Assembly (NCBI RefSeq): GCF_033568475.1
Contig: NC_133123.1
Location: 161,525,753-161,589,752, forward strand
Length of the DNA stretch: 64,000 bases
Direction: 5' to 3'
DNA from: Henckelia pumila
Taxonomy: Eukaryota > Streptophyta > Magnoliopsida > Lamiales > Gesneriaceae
Position 1 is the first letter of the stretch. The number at the start of each line of letters is the position of its first letter. Positions 22,304 to 35,491 of this stretch are shown here, piece by piece. The position numbers and the translations under genes were made by a program. A model generated the notes under the pieces. It was not told the DNA's origin. It saw only the letters and a list, made by a program, of their open reading frames with translations, and searched no databases.

Positions 22304-24509
22304 TATTTATGAGAAAATATACACCGTCGTTTAAATTTTTTTTTTTTTTAAAACTCCGTCGCTTAACTTTTATGGAAAATGATTTTTGTTATCCGTGTAT
22401 ATGTCACTTTGCATTTCCATTGTTTGTACGTCAGTGTGACAAAAGTTAAAAATGATAAAACTGACGTATAAGACTAATATATGAAAACATAAAAAATCAA
22501 AATGACAAATTTCAGACTAAAGTTATAAATTTTCGTAACTTTTACATCAACCAAATTTTACAATGAAATATTTATGATATATGACAATTGGAAAAATCTT
22601 GGATCGTGCAAAACTTTTACATGTGGCTTAGGCTGATTGCGTCTACCTTTTATGAAAGATGAAAAAGTATAGAAGTCTTACAATGTATTAACATAAGAAC
22701 TCCTATACATTTTTATGGGTTAATTTTGTGATACAGATCTTATAGTTAGGTCAACATGAAAAAATTTAATTTTTACGTCAAAAATATTATTATTTTTTAA
22801 ATATGATCAATGTTTACTCTCTCACGAGTAAATATATGTGACATCGTCTCATAACAAATTTAATAATATATTAATAGGTTAGTATATATTAATATATATT
22901 TTTATTTTCTTAAAAATAAAACATATTTCACCTCTATGTTTTAAAATCTCTAACATATTTAGTATTTACCTTTCTAATATAAGGTTTTATATCTAATATT
23001 TGAAAATATGTGGTCTAAAATATATTTGATATTTGAATCATGTTTTTTATAGATATGTTTGTAAGGGTATATAAATCAGGTGGAACAATGATTTTACGTT
23101 GAGTAAATTTTTTGTGAAACAGACTCATTTATCATTATCAACGATATTGGTCAACCCTGCATGTATTTCTTTTTAGCCTAAATATCTAAGTGTTTTAAAA
23201 GACAACGCCTAGGACCGCTTAGGCGCTAGACGATTGTCCACCATCTCGATTTTTAGACAGTTGAAGTTTTTGGGAGTTATTACATTAATTGGCCCTCTAA
23301 GCCTTCTAATCGTCGCCTAGACGCCTCAAAATCCGCCTAGTCGGCCGCCTAGATTAATATATAATATTTTATAATTTTTTTAAAAAAATTATTTGACATA
23401 TTTGTCCATCAATTTGTATTTTTATAAAACGAGAAATATGTCATGTATTTCGGGTTGAATTCGATAACGATGAATTATTGAAAAAATATTAAGATGAACA
23501 AGAATAATTAGATATTTATACTTGAAAAAAAACAACACTTTGTCATGTAAATTAGATAAAAAAAAAAGAATTATAGAAGAAATATGAAGATGGAATGGAC
23601 TAGAATAATTAGATATTTAGGCTAAAAAGAAAAATCGTCTAGGAGACTTTTAAGAACATTAAAAAGTAATATTTTTTTATGGGTGACCCAAATAAAAAAT
23701 TTATCTCATAAAATTGATCCGTGATATCATCTCACATAAGTTTTTGTGTTTTATTTTGGGGTGTATTTAATTAGATGTAATTATTTTGACCAAAAAAAAA
23801 ACCAATAGTGACAAATTGGTCCATCAAGAAGTCAAGATACATAAATCCAATGTATTATAACGGAAAATATAAGTGCCCGATACATAAACAAATAATTCGA
23901 AATGAAAATAGGTATATCATATAGTTAAACACAAAATTTTCGATTTTCAATTTTATGATATGAAATTTCAACTTGATCATGGAAAAATATACACCAGATA
24001 TGGATCGGTTCTTTCCATAAAAATTATATAAATAACAGAATGTTGCAAAACCAAAACATATGGATTATGTTGGGTAAAACCGTAAAAGCCCCAAAAATAA
24101 AGGCTGAACGTCTGAAATGGACAAAACAAAAACATAGAATATAGACATTTAATCACGTTCATGCCTATAGGGCTAAATTTTAGGTAACATGGAAGATAAA
24201 AATGTGCTAGACAGAGAATTTGGAAAATATTTATGATTTATCCTATGTTTCAATTTACAAACGAGATTTTGAATTCGAGATTCATGAATTATAACAAATT
24301 TATCTTCCAACTCAAATAATATACATATTTTATTATAAAAAATTTAAATATGAAAGTACATTTTTTGTCTATGCATAAAATAAATTTGATGCTCATATAT
24401 TAAATTAAGGTTCCGAATATTTCCAAACGATTTGAGGAATCAAAAGTATATTTGGCTTGATCTTTTAGTACATGGAAAATATCTTCAAGAAGTCTAGTCC
24501 ATTACTGCA
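22304..24509. other. AT-rich intergenic DNA with one GC-richer repeat patch
   Basis: No gene was found. Between about 23195 and 23360 there are several interspersed copies of a CGCCTAG / CTAGGCG word in both orientations (ACGCCTAGGACCGCTTAGGC, GTCGCCTAGACGCC, GGCCGCCTAGA). Similar dispersed repeats occur in many plant genomes. I cannot assign the element. Confidence 0.45.
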
Positions 24510-24519
24510 TTTAATAAAA

Positions 24520-25260
24520 GAGTAAATTCATTTTGATATACGAACTATTGGTAAAATGTCAAGTTTGTACATAAACTATTGAAAATGATTTAATTGATAC
24601 ATAATCAATTTATAAAGTCAATTTTACCTTTTACCTACATTATTTTAAAGTTTAATATTTTTGTTTATATACATTTTATTTTTCAAAATTATTTTATCAA
24701 TACCATTATAAGCATGAATGTATATTTATTTAAATTTTATATTATAAAAAAAGATTGTACTCATTGTACGAAATATTGTAAAAATTAATTAATACAAAAT
24801 GCACACACATATATATAACAATTGATAAATTATATATTCAAAAATAATATATATTAAAAATATATAATAAAAGATATTTTTCTGTTTATCTATGTTATAA
24901 TATTATTATTTATATTAATCAAATTAAAAATGATTTATATGTGTGTCTTTTTATTTATGATCTACTAATTTGTTGAATACTTTCGTATACATGATATAAT
25001 CTTCTTTTCATAGTATAGTAATTAGTAAATATGAATTTATATTTACAATTGTAATTAATATAATATAATAATTTAAAAGACAAAAATATGTATATAGTTC
25101 AATTAATCAATTTAATAAAAATATTCAAATTAAAAACAATTTAAGTAAAAGGCAAAATTGACTTTTGAGTTTTGTCATACACCAATTAAATCATTTTCAA
25201 TAGTTCATATACTAATTTAACATTTTATCAATAGTTCATTTACCAAAATAATTTTTACTC
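24520..25260. mobile_element. Long-TIR foldback element, Mutator-like non-autonomous type
   Basis: Terminal inverted repeats of about 110 bp (GAGTAAATTCATTTTGATAT... against GAGTAAAAATTATTTTGGTA...) enclose 741 bp. The element is flanked by a perfect 10-bp direct repeat TTTAATAAAA at 24510-24519 and 25261-25270. Long TIRs and an 8-11-bp target duplication are typical of Mutator-like elements. There is no transposase, so it is non-autonomous. The interior is almost pure AT. Confidence 0.8.
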
Positions 25261-25270
25261 TTTAATAAAA

Positions 25271-25709
25271 TGACCCCTTCACATTTTATTTTTAAACACT
25301 TATTTTTAATTAAAATGAAAAGGATTAAATTTCATGTTTCATACCAAAAAAACATGTCTGGAGAAATGCTAGTTAAAAAAGAAAGATTGAGATGTTAACA
25401 CAAGAATAATACTCTCATACTACATCCAAAAATTCAATTTTAATTCGATTACATGTTAAACCGAGTGTCCAATTTTAATTAGTTAAGTAAAGTCTATCCG
25501 TTTATATAACATACGGACCTCACATGTCACATGATCAACGTCGACATTGCATTCAACAAAAACTAATCAAATGTTGTGTAAATACTCGAAATATTCCGAA
25601 CCTGGCACATATGTCTCATACATTCAAAACTTTGCAGCATAATTACACGTTAATAATTATGAATTCACCTTTCAGAATGCTACCATGTACTGCTACAGTG
25701 TGTTAAAGA
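25271..25709. other. Intergenic DNA downstream of MORC copy B
   Basis: No gene was seen. The stretch probably includes part of the 3' UTR or flank of the minus-strand MORC copy B. Confidence 0.4.
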
Positions 25710-25829
25710 CTAGTCCTCTATCTCTATGACTATATTTTCCAATTTAGAGTTCTCCGAGGAATCCGATTCCAACAGAAGGCGTGCGTACTCGAGTCGCGCT
25801 TCTTATAGCTCCATTCTAAGAAGCTGCAC
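25710..25829 (-). pseudogene. Duplicated terminal exon of MORC copy B with in-frame stop
   Basis: This 120-bp block matches the true last exon (25941-26060) in length, reading frame and acceptor (TGTAG before 25829) and ends with the same IVIEIED and TAG. The ninth codon is TAA where the functional exon has CAA. If spliced from exon 18 it would give a short alternative tail of eight residues. The copies are 231 bp apart, a local tandem duplication. Confidence 0.75.
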
Positions 25830-25940
25830 CTACACAAGTTCACAACCAACCACCAAATCTTCTTATACATTCACTCTTCAGCATATACTTTGATAATTCT
25901 GGATTAACCATTCAAAAAGCTACTTACAGTTAGATAAAGA

Positions 25941-28900
25941 CTAGTCCTCTATCTCTATGACTATAGTTTCAAATTTAGTGTTCTCCAACGAATCCGATTC
26001 CAGCAGAAGGCGTGCGTACTCGAGTTGTGCTTCTTGTAGCTCCGTTGTTAGGAACTCTGCCTACACAATCAACCACCAAGTCTTCTCGCAGATTCTCTTG
26101 GAGAATAAAAATACTAATATCCATAAATAATGAAAGCATAGACCTTGTTAAAACTGAAAAAGGATATAATTTGGTTACGAAAACTAATGGTAAAAAAGAC
26201 ATTTTCCCCTCCAGCAAACAAGCAACAACAACATCCCACTAAACAGAAACAAAAACCAGGGGAAATGGATAGTTCACTTTATCATTGTCATAAGAACAAG
26301 ATCTGTAAAAAATGACCGATCTCCTAGGTTTAGTGCTCCCAAACAGAACCTTGCAAGGGACGAGAGACACGAGAAATAAATTATGTATTGTACGTCAAGT
26401 GTTGGACTCAAATCATGAAGTAAGCTATGACGGATGATGTTTATATCAATAGTGTCACTACTCACATAAAAGCAAGTTTTGTTTCTTTCTTTCTTTTTTT
26501 AAAAAAATTTGAGGAGAAAATCTTATTGCCGGGACCATTATTAAGTAGATAGAAGTACCTTTCTGTTGAGAGCTTCCTCCATCTTCTCATATTCTTCACA
26601 TCTAAAATACAAAAGCATACATGCTCAAGTTAAAGGGACCTCAGTGAGATTTTTATATTGGCAATAGGTAAAGCAAACACAAGCATGCATGCTCAAGTTA
26701 AACGGAGCTTGGTGAGATTTTGATATCGGCAATAGGTAAAGCGAACACCAATCATCTTTTCGTTCGGAGGAATGATTGACCAGGAAATATGATTAAGACC
26801 GTAATGAATGTAGTTCGGAGGATATTTTGCAAAAAGAATTTAAAAAAAAAAAAAAAAACTACCCGATAAATTTTGATGTTTTTAATTTAAAGAACGATGA
26901 CTGCCTCACACCTCGTGTTTGACGAAAATACAAGCCAGACTTTTTTGTTGCTTTCCACGAGAATTGAGATTAATAATCATGAACTACGTTCATCTAATTG
27001 AAGACTTACAGCGCAAGTAGTCTTCTGTTTTCAAAAATAAGGTTAGTAGCCTTTTGGTTTTCCAACTGAGTAGGAGTTTGAACATGCTGCGAGAAAAAAA
27101 ATTGCAATTCGATCAAGACACATAATTTTAAATGGATAACGAGTTTTTTGTGATGGCCATAATGGTTGAAAAACCATTCCAAATGGACGAACAGTCGAAC
27201 ACCTGTACATCTCCACCAAGTATCGTGTCAATTGTTGGGGAACCTATCACCCCTGTCCTTTTCACACTTTCAGGCTCTTCAACGTGATCAACTTCTTTCC
27301 TCTTCAGAGGCACTCCTATGCAGAATTGAAAGCACGAGCTTTAGATCATTTGTACCTCCCAATTGAGAGTCACTTGGACAAAAAATATTGAAGGACAAAA
27401 GCTCGAGCATCAGTAATGCAGTGAATGATATTTATATAATTAGCCGGGCTGCACTTCATATGAGTCAAATCCCAGGACTTGAATCCCGAAAAACCAAATG
27501 CTCCATCGCTAGATTTATTAGTAGATCACAGCACAGCTACTCTTCTTACCTGGTGAATTCTGATGTAAGGATTGTACTGAAATTCCAAACTTTGCTGCCC
27601 CAATATCCGAAGAAATATTTGTTTCATGTGGGACAGTTCCGGTAGCTGCAGGTAGTTTTGGACTAACAGCAACGGAGGGGTTGGTGCCTAACAGGTTAGG
27701 TTGATGTATACAACGTGGACTAAAATCAGAATCAGCTTGAGGCGTCACTGTCGCCTGAGGTCTTTTCCTAACATTATGATAACCAATGAGTCCACAATGC
27801 TGATCCCTGTTGAAGTTCAACAATGATAATTGTAAGAAAAATCATTTTATTTAATGACTGAGCAAACAAAATAACAGTAATCGCAGCTCTGATACGAGTC
27901 ATACGAGCCTCCACAGATTAAAAATGCATTGCTCCAAGTCTTTAAGCTTTGTAGTAAACAAGAAAAAACGGATATACTAAATCTCAAATAGTTGCTTTGC
28001 TCGTTCACAAGTGATCTACATCAGTCAAAAATATTTGTTCGTCTAATTTTCCTCAAATAATTACCTACCAGTATTCTTGTGTCATTTGTTTCAGGCGGTG
28101 TTCAAGCTTTTGAAAAACAGGAGTTTTCTCAAAGTCTTGTTTGTTGTGAATCGGCTGAATAAAGTTTGCTTCTAAAACACCTGCCATGTCCAGTAACAAG
28201 TCATGCAGATCTTAGTTCTCGCATGATTGAAGATGAGATCCTGAGAACAGAAATTTTCAGAATTCTTACCCACAACCCCTCTGCCTCTGCTTTTTCTATA
28301 GGACACGACGTGCCAAAATGGCTGCAATCAAGAGACAGTAACAACATGTAAGATTAAGGTAAAATAATCATTCATGCAACACATTTCTATTTATTTAGTG
28401 AATGTGTGCTTCCTTATTTTCTTTCCTCTCCTTTTATTAGGGAGGAGGGTGCAGGACCAATCTTTGGGCACTGCACATGACTGCGACTGAAAATTAATAT
28501 AAATGAACAGGCTGAAAATAGATTGTTCCAAAACTTCTCCTAAAATCTAAAGTTAAATAATAATAATAATAATAATAATCATCGTCATCATCTCATCGTC
28601 GTCGTCATCACCAGCACCACCGAAACTACAAAGTATCATCATGTTAAAAATCACTTCCAAGCTTTTCACCCGAGATGTGTAGCTTCCAAAGCATGCATGC
28701 ACTCAGTGAGCAGCACATAAGAAAAGAAAAAAAAAGTACACTTGCTTAACATGTGGGGACTGCACATCTTTCACCATCAAGAAAATAAACCGGAAGTCTA
28801 AAAATTTCTCAACCGATGAAAACCAGCATCCGATAAAAGGAATTAACTCTTGCCACATGCCAAATATGAAGAGTACAAACAGCAACCAAGACAGCTATCT

Positions 28901-31900
28901 ACATAAACAATCGGACAGCACCATGTATATGAACATGAATATTGCATTGCTTGTATACAGGGAATCAGGAAGGCTGCTATTATTCGGAGTTGATGAGACC
29001 ATGTCTAGATTGATCAGCTATTTACAATGACAAATTCACGTTAAGCATATCAGCTTATCATTTAAATCACTGCCTACACTTCGGAATGCAATTTATTTGA
29101 ATGTTAAGTGCCAAATGTGTCATAATCAGTAAGCGCAGTTACCAATATTAATCTATTCTTGTGATAGACATTAAAACCGTGAACATTTACTCGGGGAGCT
29201 TCCTTCAAAAATCCAATTGTAGTGGTGACTGAATCCTACAAGAAGCAAATAAACTCTGTTGCAGCGCGAACTTGTATTATATTAGAGTCCAACAGCCATG
29301 AAAAAAAGGTGATTCATGTGCGTGTGTGTGATGAACAAAGTCATTAGATGCCCAGTTTCGGACTTAAGACAGTGACACTGAATAGTAATGGAACTATTAA
29401 AGCCCATACAGTGATGAACTACTTTGCATAAGTTTGAGGAAGATGCAAAAAAACTCAAGTGAATCTGCTGCTTGAAATGGCAGCAACTAGCAAGTCAAAA
29501 TCAGGTTAAGAAAGTGGTGTTCAAAATAAAATCTTGCTTCCAAGTTGAAATAATGCATCATTTGTATTAGAGAGAATTACCTCTTCGACCCTATCTAAAT
29601 AATATAGGTGCTTTAAAGCCTGCCTAAAAATTCCAACCCACACACCACCACGACCAGGTTTTTTTATTTTAAAAAAAAAAACAAACAAACTTTTCCTAAA
29701 TATGTCTGTATATTATTATATATGTGCAAGAAACTCCTAGAATTATTAGTGTATAAGCCCAAGATTAGAAACCACACCCAAAAGACTACTTCTTGGTGCA
29801 AGAAACTCCTAGAATTATTAGCAGCTTAATAATTGTTTGTGGAACCCGATGTCCGATGTAACTTTTGCATCTTTGTGTACCTAGGAGTATTTGAAATAAG
29901 TGCACATCTACTGCCATGCAACCATCATACGAGTTTGCCAAAACTTGAATTTACCTCAACATTATGGGGTCTGTATAATATGAATTCTGGAAATTTGAGA
30001 TCACCGGCAATGTTATGATACTCAACAACTCGCCCACGCAATAATATAAAGAACTTTTTTGGAATGCGCAAGTATAAAATAGATAAATATGCCTGTATGA
30101 ATAGGAAACTGAGAGTTAGAACTTAGAAAGCAATGGTTTTTTATGTACATGTTTATGCAAAAACGAATATTACAAACATACACGGAGCGAGTAGCAAAGA
30201 CAATTAGCAAGATGATGTTCATTTACTTCCGTCCGAGAACCAACTTTTGCTGAACTTTTGCCCTTTCCCGACACATAAATATCCTGAGACCATTAATTAA
30301 ATGAAGCTAAGCAACAATATCGATGCAATATGATAATCAAAGAGGGAAAAATGAAGTAAAAGGTCGCAGCAAATCCTTTGATAGAAGTTAACAAAGGAGT
30401 AAAGCGAACCTCTAGGTCTGACTCAAAATCGAGCTCCAGTTTACCTTCATCATTATGCCATAGGTTGTAAATTATTATCTTTGTACCATTACCGCCGATG
30501 TCATCACACTGTATCACAGGGGAAAGCAAAGGTGACGATGAAGTTAAGTTCAAAAGATAATGGTTCAAACGGAAATCTGTGTGTATAGGGAACACAATAG
30601 CAGATATCACAAAAATAATAAGAAATAACTTTGTTAGACACCCTCACGCATAAAAGGGCTGCTGGAAAAGGTAATGGTTGAAAAAAGAGAAGAGGAAAGA
30701 ACTAGTTCAGTTAGATGGCGTACATGCTTCAGAAGTTCAGCTTCTGTAGTAAATGGAGACCACTGCAACAAGATGCGAAGATTGTTCTTAAATTGATCTT
30801 CATCATACAATATATTCCAGGTACCCGTGTGTAAGTTAAACTGATAATCAACCTGCATAATTTAGGCACAGCCCTTACATATTATAAATTTATAATATTG
30901 AAAAAGAACACATTGAAACATGAAAAAGAACAGCTACGTCTTACTTCAGAAACAAGAAGATTGAAAACACATCATATGAAGTTTAGTTCTTCTGAAAATT
31001 AATAATAATAAAAAGAGAATAAATTCTTCTTAATACCCTTATTAACCTCTCGCAATAACAGTGTCCTTACGAGGAAATCATAATTGTATGCATTAAAATA
31101 TCTAAGAATACCAACCAAGATTTTAAGCTTTGGAGATAACAACCAAGATTTATTATAATTCTTTTCTCAATAAATGGACATTAAGACATTGATTTAGAAG
31201 CAAAGAATTGATAACTATATCACATCTTGTAAGTTTCTCATTTCATGCTATCACAAGTTTCCCAAGCTTGTTCCATGAAACCTTAAAATCTTCCCAAATT
31301 GTTTCCACAATAGAAGATGTTGACATGCGAGATGGATTAAAACTACAATATATCCAATGAGAATTTTCATATAAAGTTTTTGCTTCAAACTATAAACACT
31401 AGAGATAATCAGAGTCATGTAATGATGTTAAATAGAAATTGTCATTACGAAGAAGCAAGATTCGATACGTTTCACATGGTACAAGTGTCCCATTGAAAAA
31501 CTTTGATTTTTTCTTCGATTTTGAAGCATGAAAACTTATCAAAGACAACTCTGAAGACCATCAAGGTCTTGAATGAAACTTGTCACCAAAACAGTGCATG
31601 TAATTTGAGCACAAAGGAAACTCTAACGAAAAGCAAAGATAAATAGAAACTTGTAATTTTCTATCGGCTAACTTGGATTGATTCTGCATTCAAGAGGAAA
31701 TCACGACAAAAAGATCAGAGCCTGCATAACAGTATAGATCAAACTACATCATCAAGTACCATGGGGACCACTATACTATCTTGCCTTGTCTGCATCAAGA
31801 ATGTATAAGATAGAAGACCTACACTTTGTGTCAGTTTCCTGATCAAGAAAAATTAAGTCAAAATATACCATGATAATAAATAAACAATTTTGTGCAAGGA

Positions 31901-34900
31901 AACACGAGAATTTATTCAAGTTTTTTAAGATGATTATTAACTTATGAAAATATTAAATGAATGACAGCTAATTATAGTAGCAACATACAGCAAAAAATGA
32001 GAAATCTCTACTCGATATGAGTTGCAAAAAATTTTAGCTTTGACAGAATACCAAACATTCCTTTTTTCTAAATGTTAAAAATAGTTCTAATTCTACAAAA
32101 CTGCCAAAAATAATTGACCATCTATGGTCAGTGAGAAATGATACAAAGAGAAAGTACACAAGTTATTAGTTATGGTTCATGGGTATGACGAAAAATGCAC
32201 TAGTAAGTTTCCTTTTCACAACTTCATACAGTGATAAGCTTATCCCTCATTTTATGTGCTTAATCTCGCTTGCACTCCTGAAAAAAGGCAATAGGGCATA
32301 AGGCCATCTAATTTGTCCATAAAAGCTGTAGTTAGCTTAGGGAACAAGCCCAAACTGAACAATGAAGCTTCTTGATGAGATTACATTTTAGTATATTTAT
32401 TTGGAGAATTTTATTGGATTAGAATTTTAATTGTTTAAATTGGTTTTATAGTTTTTAATCGTGATTTTTGATTTTGGTGGTAGTTCATTTAATTTGTTGG
32501 TAGTTTGGTTTGAGATAAATAGGAGGATTTTTTACAATCTAGAAGAATCGCTTGAAGATGGGATAAGATCAAGTTTCCAGCCCCTAGTTGGATTGGGAAG
32601 CATAAGGAGTTTAAGACGTTTTCGGTCTCAGATTTAGGTTTTGTTCTGCCTAGGCGGTCTTCACTTAGCTCTCCTCATTATATTTTTATGTTTTCAATAA
32701 TAGCATACTTCGCATGGTCGTTTAGATGATGATGATGATGATGATGATGATGCATGATTCTCCAACGAAAAACTTATATTTCCCATCTTGCTGGGGTAGA
32801 AAATTTAATTTAGCATGAGGCTGAAGGGCTGATGGCTGATAGCTAGTTTATGGATGGTAAACCAACTGATGACAGATGGATCGTATAAGGATGTTGAACT
32901 AACTGATGGCAGATACTGTTGTGGTCCATATTTAGCATGAGACTGATGGCTCATATATGGATATTTAACTAGCTTTTCCTATATTTTATTTTGGATTCTC
33001 TCATGTGGAAACATATAATATGTTTCTTTAATTTTTGGGCTGATTTTGTGTGTATTGATAAATTAGGATACTTGGGAAAATCCCTTGAAAAGAGGATTTG
33101 ATTTTTGATTTGTTTCTATCATTTGTAACTAGATTTGTCTATAAACTCAGTTCAATGTAGAGAAAAATAATCAAGGACGAATTTTATTCTCTTGAGCATT
33201 GTTTGGTTTGATGTGTTATTAATCTATGTATAACTTATCCCAATTAATTTCGTCATATTTTCGTCATATTATTTATTTATTTATTAATTGATAATTTTAC
33301 ATCAATTAAATCAAATAAATTATAATCTATCCATCAAATCAAATAATGTATTAACTATTTTTTCTTATTTATTTTTAATTTACATTATATTACTTATCTA
33401 TGGATTACTTATTCTATCACTCAAACCAAACGGTGCCACAGACCACATGTACGGCTTTCCGAACAATAAAAATTTATTTTTCTCCACATTTGGAGAAGCC
33501 AATGTTGCGACATTTGACTTCAAGTTACTAATGCATCTTACAACCTTATCATGTTTCACGCAAGAAACTGAATAAGTAACTATGACTTCAAGGCCACATT
33601 CACATAGTTTAAATTCACATTTTATAAAATAAAGACGCATGTGACATTAAAAATATAATTATCAAAAGTTATTCAGATGAAGAGGGGTATTCAGTCACAC
33701 CACCAGGAAGAGATGGAAAAGATAATGTGCGGGCAAAAGAACATATAGAGAGAGCACATCATGGTTTTCAAAGAAAGCAAGAGGGAACCTGTCTTTCATA
33801 TGGCGACTTAACACAACAACATCAGCCCCGAGTCTCATAGAGCTCGTCTTAAATCCATTTCCATCTGCAAGGCTACGTATTAGAATCTCGTCATGAAACA
33901 TAAAAATATAAAAAAATTATATTAATCATAATTATTACATTGTCCAATAGCAGTTTTCGAATTCTTATCCGAAAATCCAAAACTTAAGCAACGCCTCATT
34001 GACTCTGGGTCCATTCCGCCACCATCATCTAATAGAAAATCATCATAGTTCACAGTTATCCAACCTTACGTCAAGGTTTTAACGCCAATGTAACAATAGT
34101 GAAGTAGCTAAGTGAAGGTATACAATACCTTGAATTAACAAAGCAGGAGTTTTATCTCTGGGGTTCAAGGTTTTATCGATAATGACAAAAGTTGCTCCAT
34201 TCTTTATCTACAAATAAATTGCAAAAAATACAAAACGTGTATCAATAAGGCACAAACTGTACAAAATAGTTGTCTAACAATCAACCTTAAAAAATGTTCC
34301 ATCAAGACACCCTATATGGCAATTCAACCTCACCCAGAACCAAAAATGATGCTAAGTTCAGTTCATCTTGATCACTGATAAGCATATGCATGAAATAAGC
34401 AAAAAAATTTGCATGATCCAAAAAGAATGAAATAACTTATTTTAACCTAAAACTGATGGAGAGAGACCATGTTGAGGGAGAGAAAATTTAAAAAAATTAA
34501 TTCATCCATCATCATGTTGGAGCATAGCCGATGCATTAAAGTAGAAGAAGCAATACTAAAGAAGTTCACTGAATCAGAGATGTCAACCATTTAAAGCAGC
34601 AAAGAGCAATGATCAGATAAGTCCAAGTACCAAAAGGATAAAATGGACATATAAAAATACTCTCGAAAGATTACCTCATCAACAGCATTATCAAGAAGCT
34701 CTGCGAAGGCTGTAAACATGGGACAAGTAAAATAAGGACGAGTAAACATCTTTCAGAACTATCCAATATGATATGTTTAAGCAGCTCAACCAGAAAACAA
34801 CATGAGCAGCACATACCACCCAAGGCCCATTTATGTGAAGTAGCATTTGAATGAAGAAATTTGGGGTGAACACGAAGATAACTTGTGCCATCTGTCGATG

Positions 34901-35484
34901 AAAAAGATGATTTCAGATGACAAAGTGACAGAAAATATGCACTCTAATCAAAGCTGAAAAACATCATTAGCCCAAAATACACAGAACTCGCAAGTAAGGT
35001 AAGATAAACTGGTAATTGTCAAAGCCATTTTCTTAAAGTAATGAATTAAAGTTTGCCTATTTCAATGTCAAGATCATCTGTTAAAAAGATCAACTTTGAT
35101 TATTTTAGAGAGCAAAATACTTTGACAGCTAGGCTCAGAAGTAAGCCTGTCATCATAGTTTCCAGCTTTCCAGAACTGCCGACAAAGGGGGGTTAGATAT
35201 ATTGATGATGTGGAGCAAAGGTTTGTATCATCATTCGGGCCCTGCTCTTGATTCCAAGCACTTGCACCACCATGCGTTGAATTTGCAACACTTGACCTTC
35301 TGTTCTCCTCACACGCATGACCGTTAAGATTCGAATTAGATTCTTGATTGGCGGTCAAATCAAATTCGGGGTTCTCATTTTGTTGCAAATATCTTCTTCC
35401 CGAATTGTGCTCGAACTTATCAGCTTCTGCACCAAGTTCTCCAAGACTGTGGTTGCTAGTTAAATTAATTTTTGCAAACCACAT
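25941..35484 (-). CDS. MORC: MORC-family GHKL ATPase, copy B (19 coding exons, 710 aa)
   Basis: Nineteen exons join in phase to 710 residues plus stop: 35121-35484, 34817-34891, 34675-34709, 34129-34207, 33939-34028, 33789-33864, 31760-31838, 30724-30852, 30410-30508, 30182-30283, 29955-30092, 29143-29235, 28270-28321, 28069-28180, 27550-27806, 27203-27315, 27010-27086, 26559-26601, 25941-26060. Exon lengths match copy A except exons 1, 17 and 19. The ATPase motifs are intact: ELLDNAVDE (150-158), DDGGGMD (185-191), YGNGFKTSSMRLGAD (from 215). GFNVYHKNRLIL and SRGRGVVGVLEANF mark the S5-like part. The C-terminal exons (EEYEKMEEALNRK, TTELQEAQLEYARLLLESDS) look like a coiled coil for dimer contacts. 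The start is the first ATG after the acceptor TTTCCAG at 35492. Like copy A it should act in nuclear chromatin compaction and silencing (family knowledge). Introns 6 and 7 carry insertions not seen in copy A. Confidence 0.92.
28554..28579. repeat. (AAT)n microsatellite followed by an ATC/GTC-rich run
   Basis: About eight AAT units followed by a degenerate (ATC/GTC) stretch to about 28620, inside intron 13 of MORC copy B (between exons 13 and 12). Confidence 0.9.
30930..31590. other. Insertion of about 0.65 kb in intron 7 of MORC copy B
   Basis: The flanks (GGCACA... and TGCATGTA.TTTGAGCACAAA) align with the 232-bp intron 7 of copy A, but this segment has no counterpart there. I find no coding frame or clear terminal repeats, so its class is unknown. 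It could also be sequence lost from copy A. Confidence 0.5.
32240..33460. other. Insertion-like segment in intron 6 of MORC copy B
   Basis: The flanks match copy A's intron 6 (GTTTCCTTTTCA... and ...ACATTTGACTTC), but the roughly 1.2-kb filling differs entirely from the copia RT fragment at this place in copy A. It includes a GAGATAAATAGGAGG stretch that could be an LTR promoter fragment, and a (GAT)n run at 32725-32752. No protein-coding trace was found. Confidence 0.4.
32725..32752. repeat. (GAT)n microsatellite
   Basis: About nine GAT units in intron 6 of MORC copy B. Confidence 0.9.
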
Positions 35485-35491
35485 TTTATGG

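Noticed and set aside
23195..23360. Possible tRNA or small RNA gene in the CGCCTAG-rich patch
   Set aside because: No cloverleaf or promoter boxes could be fitted. It looks like a dispersed repeat.
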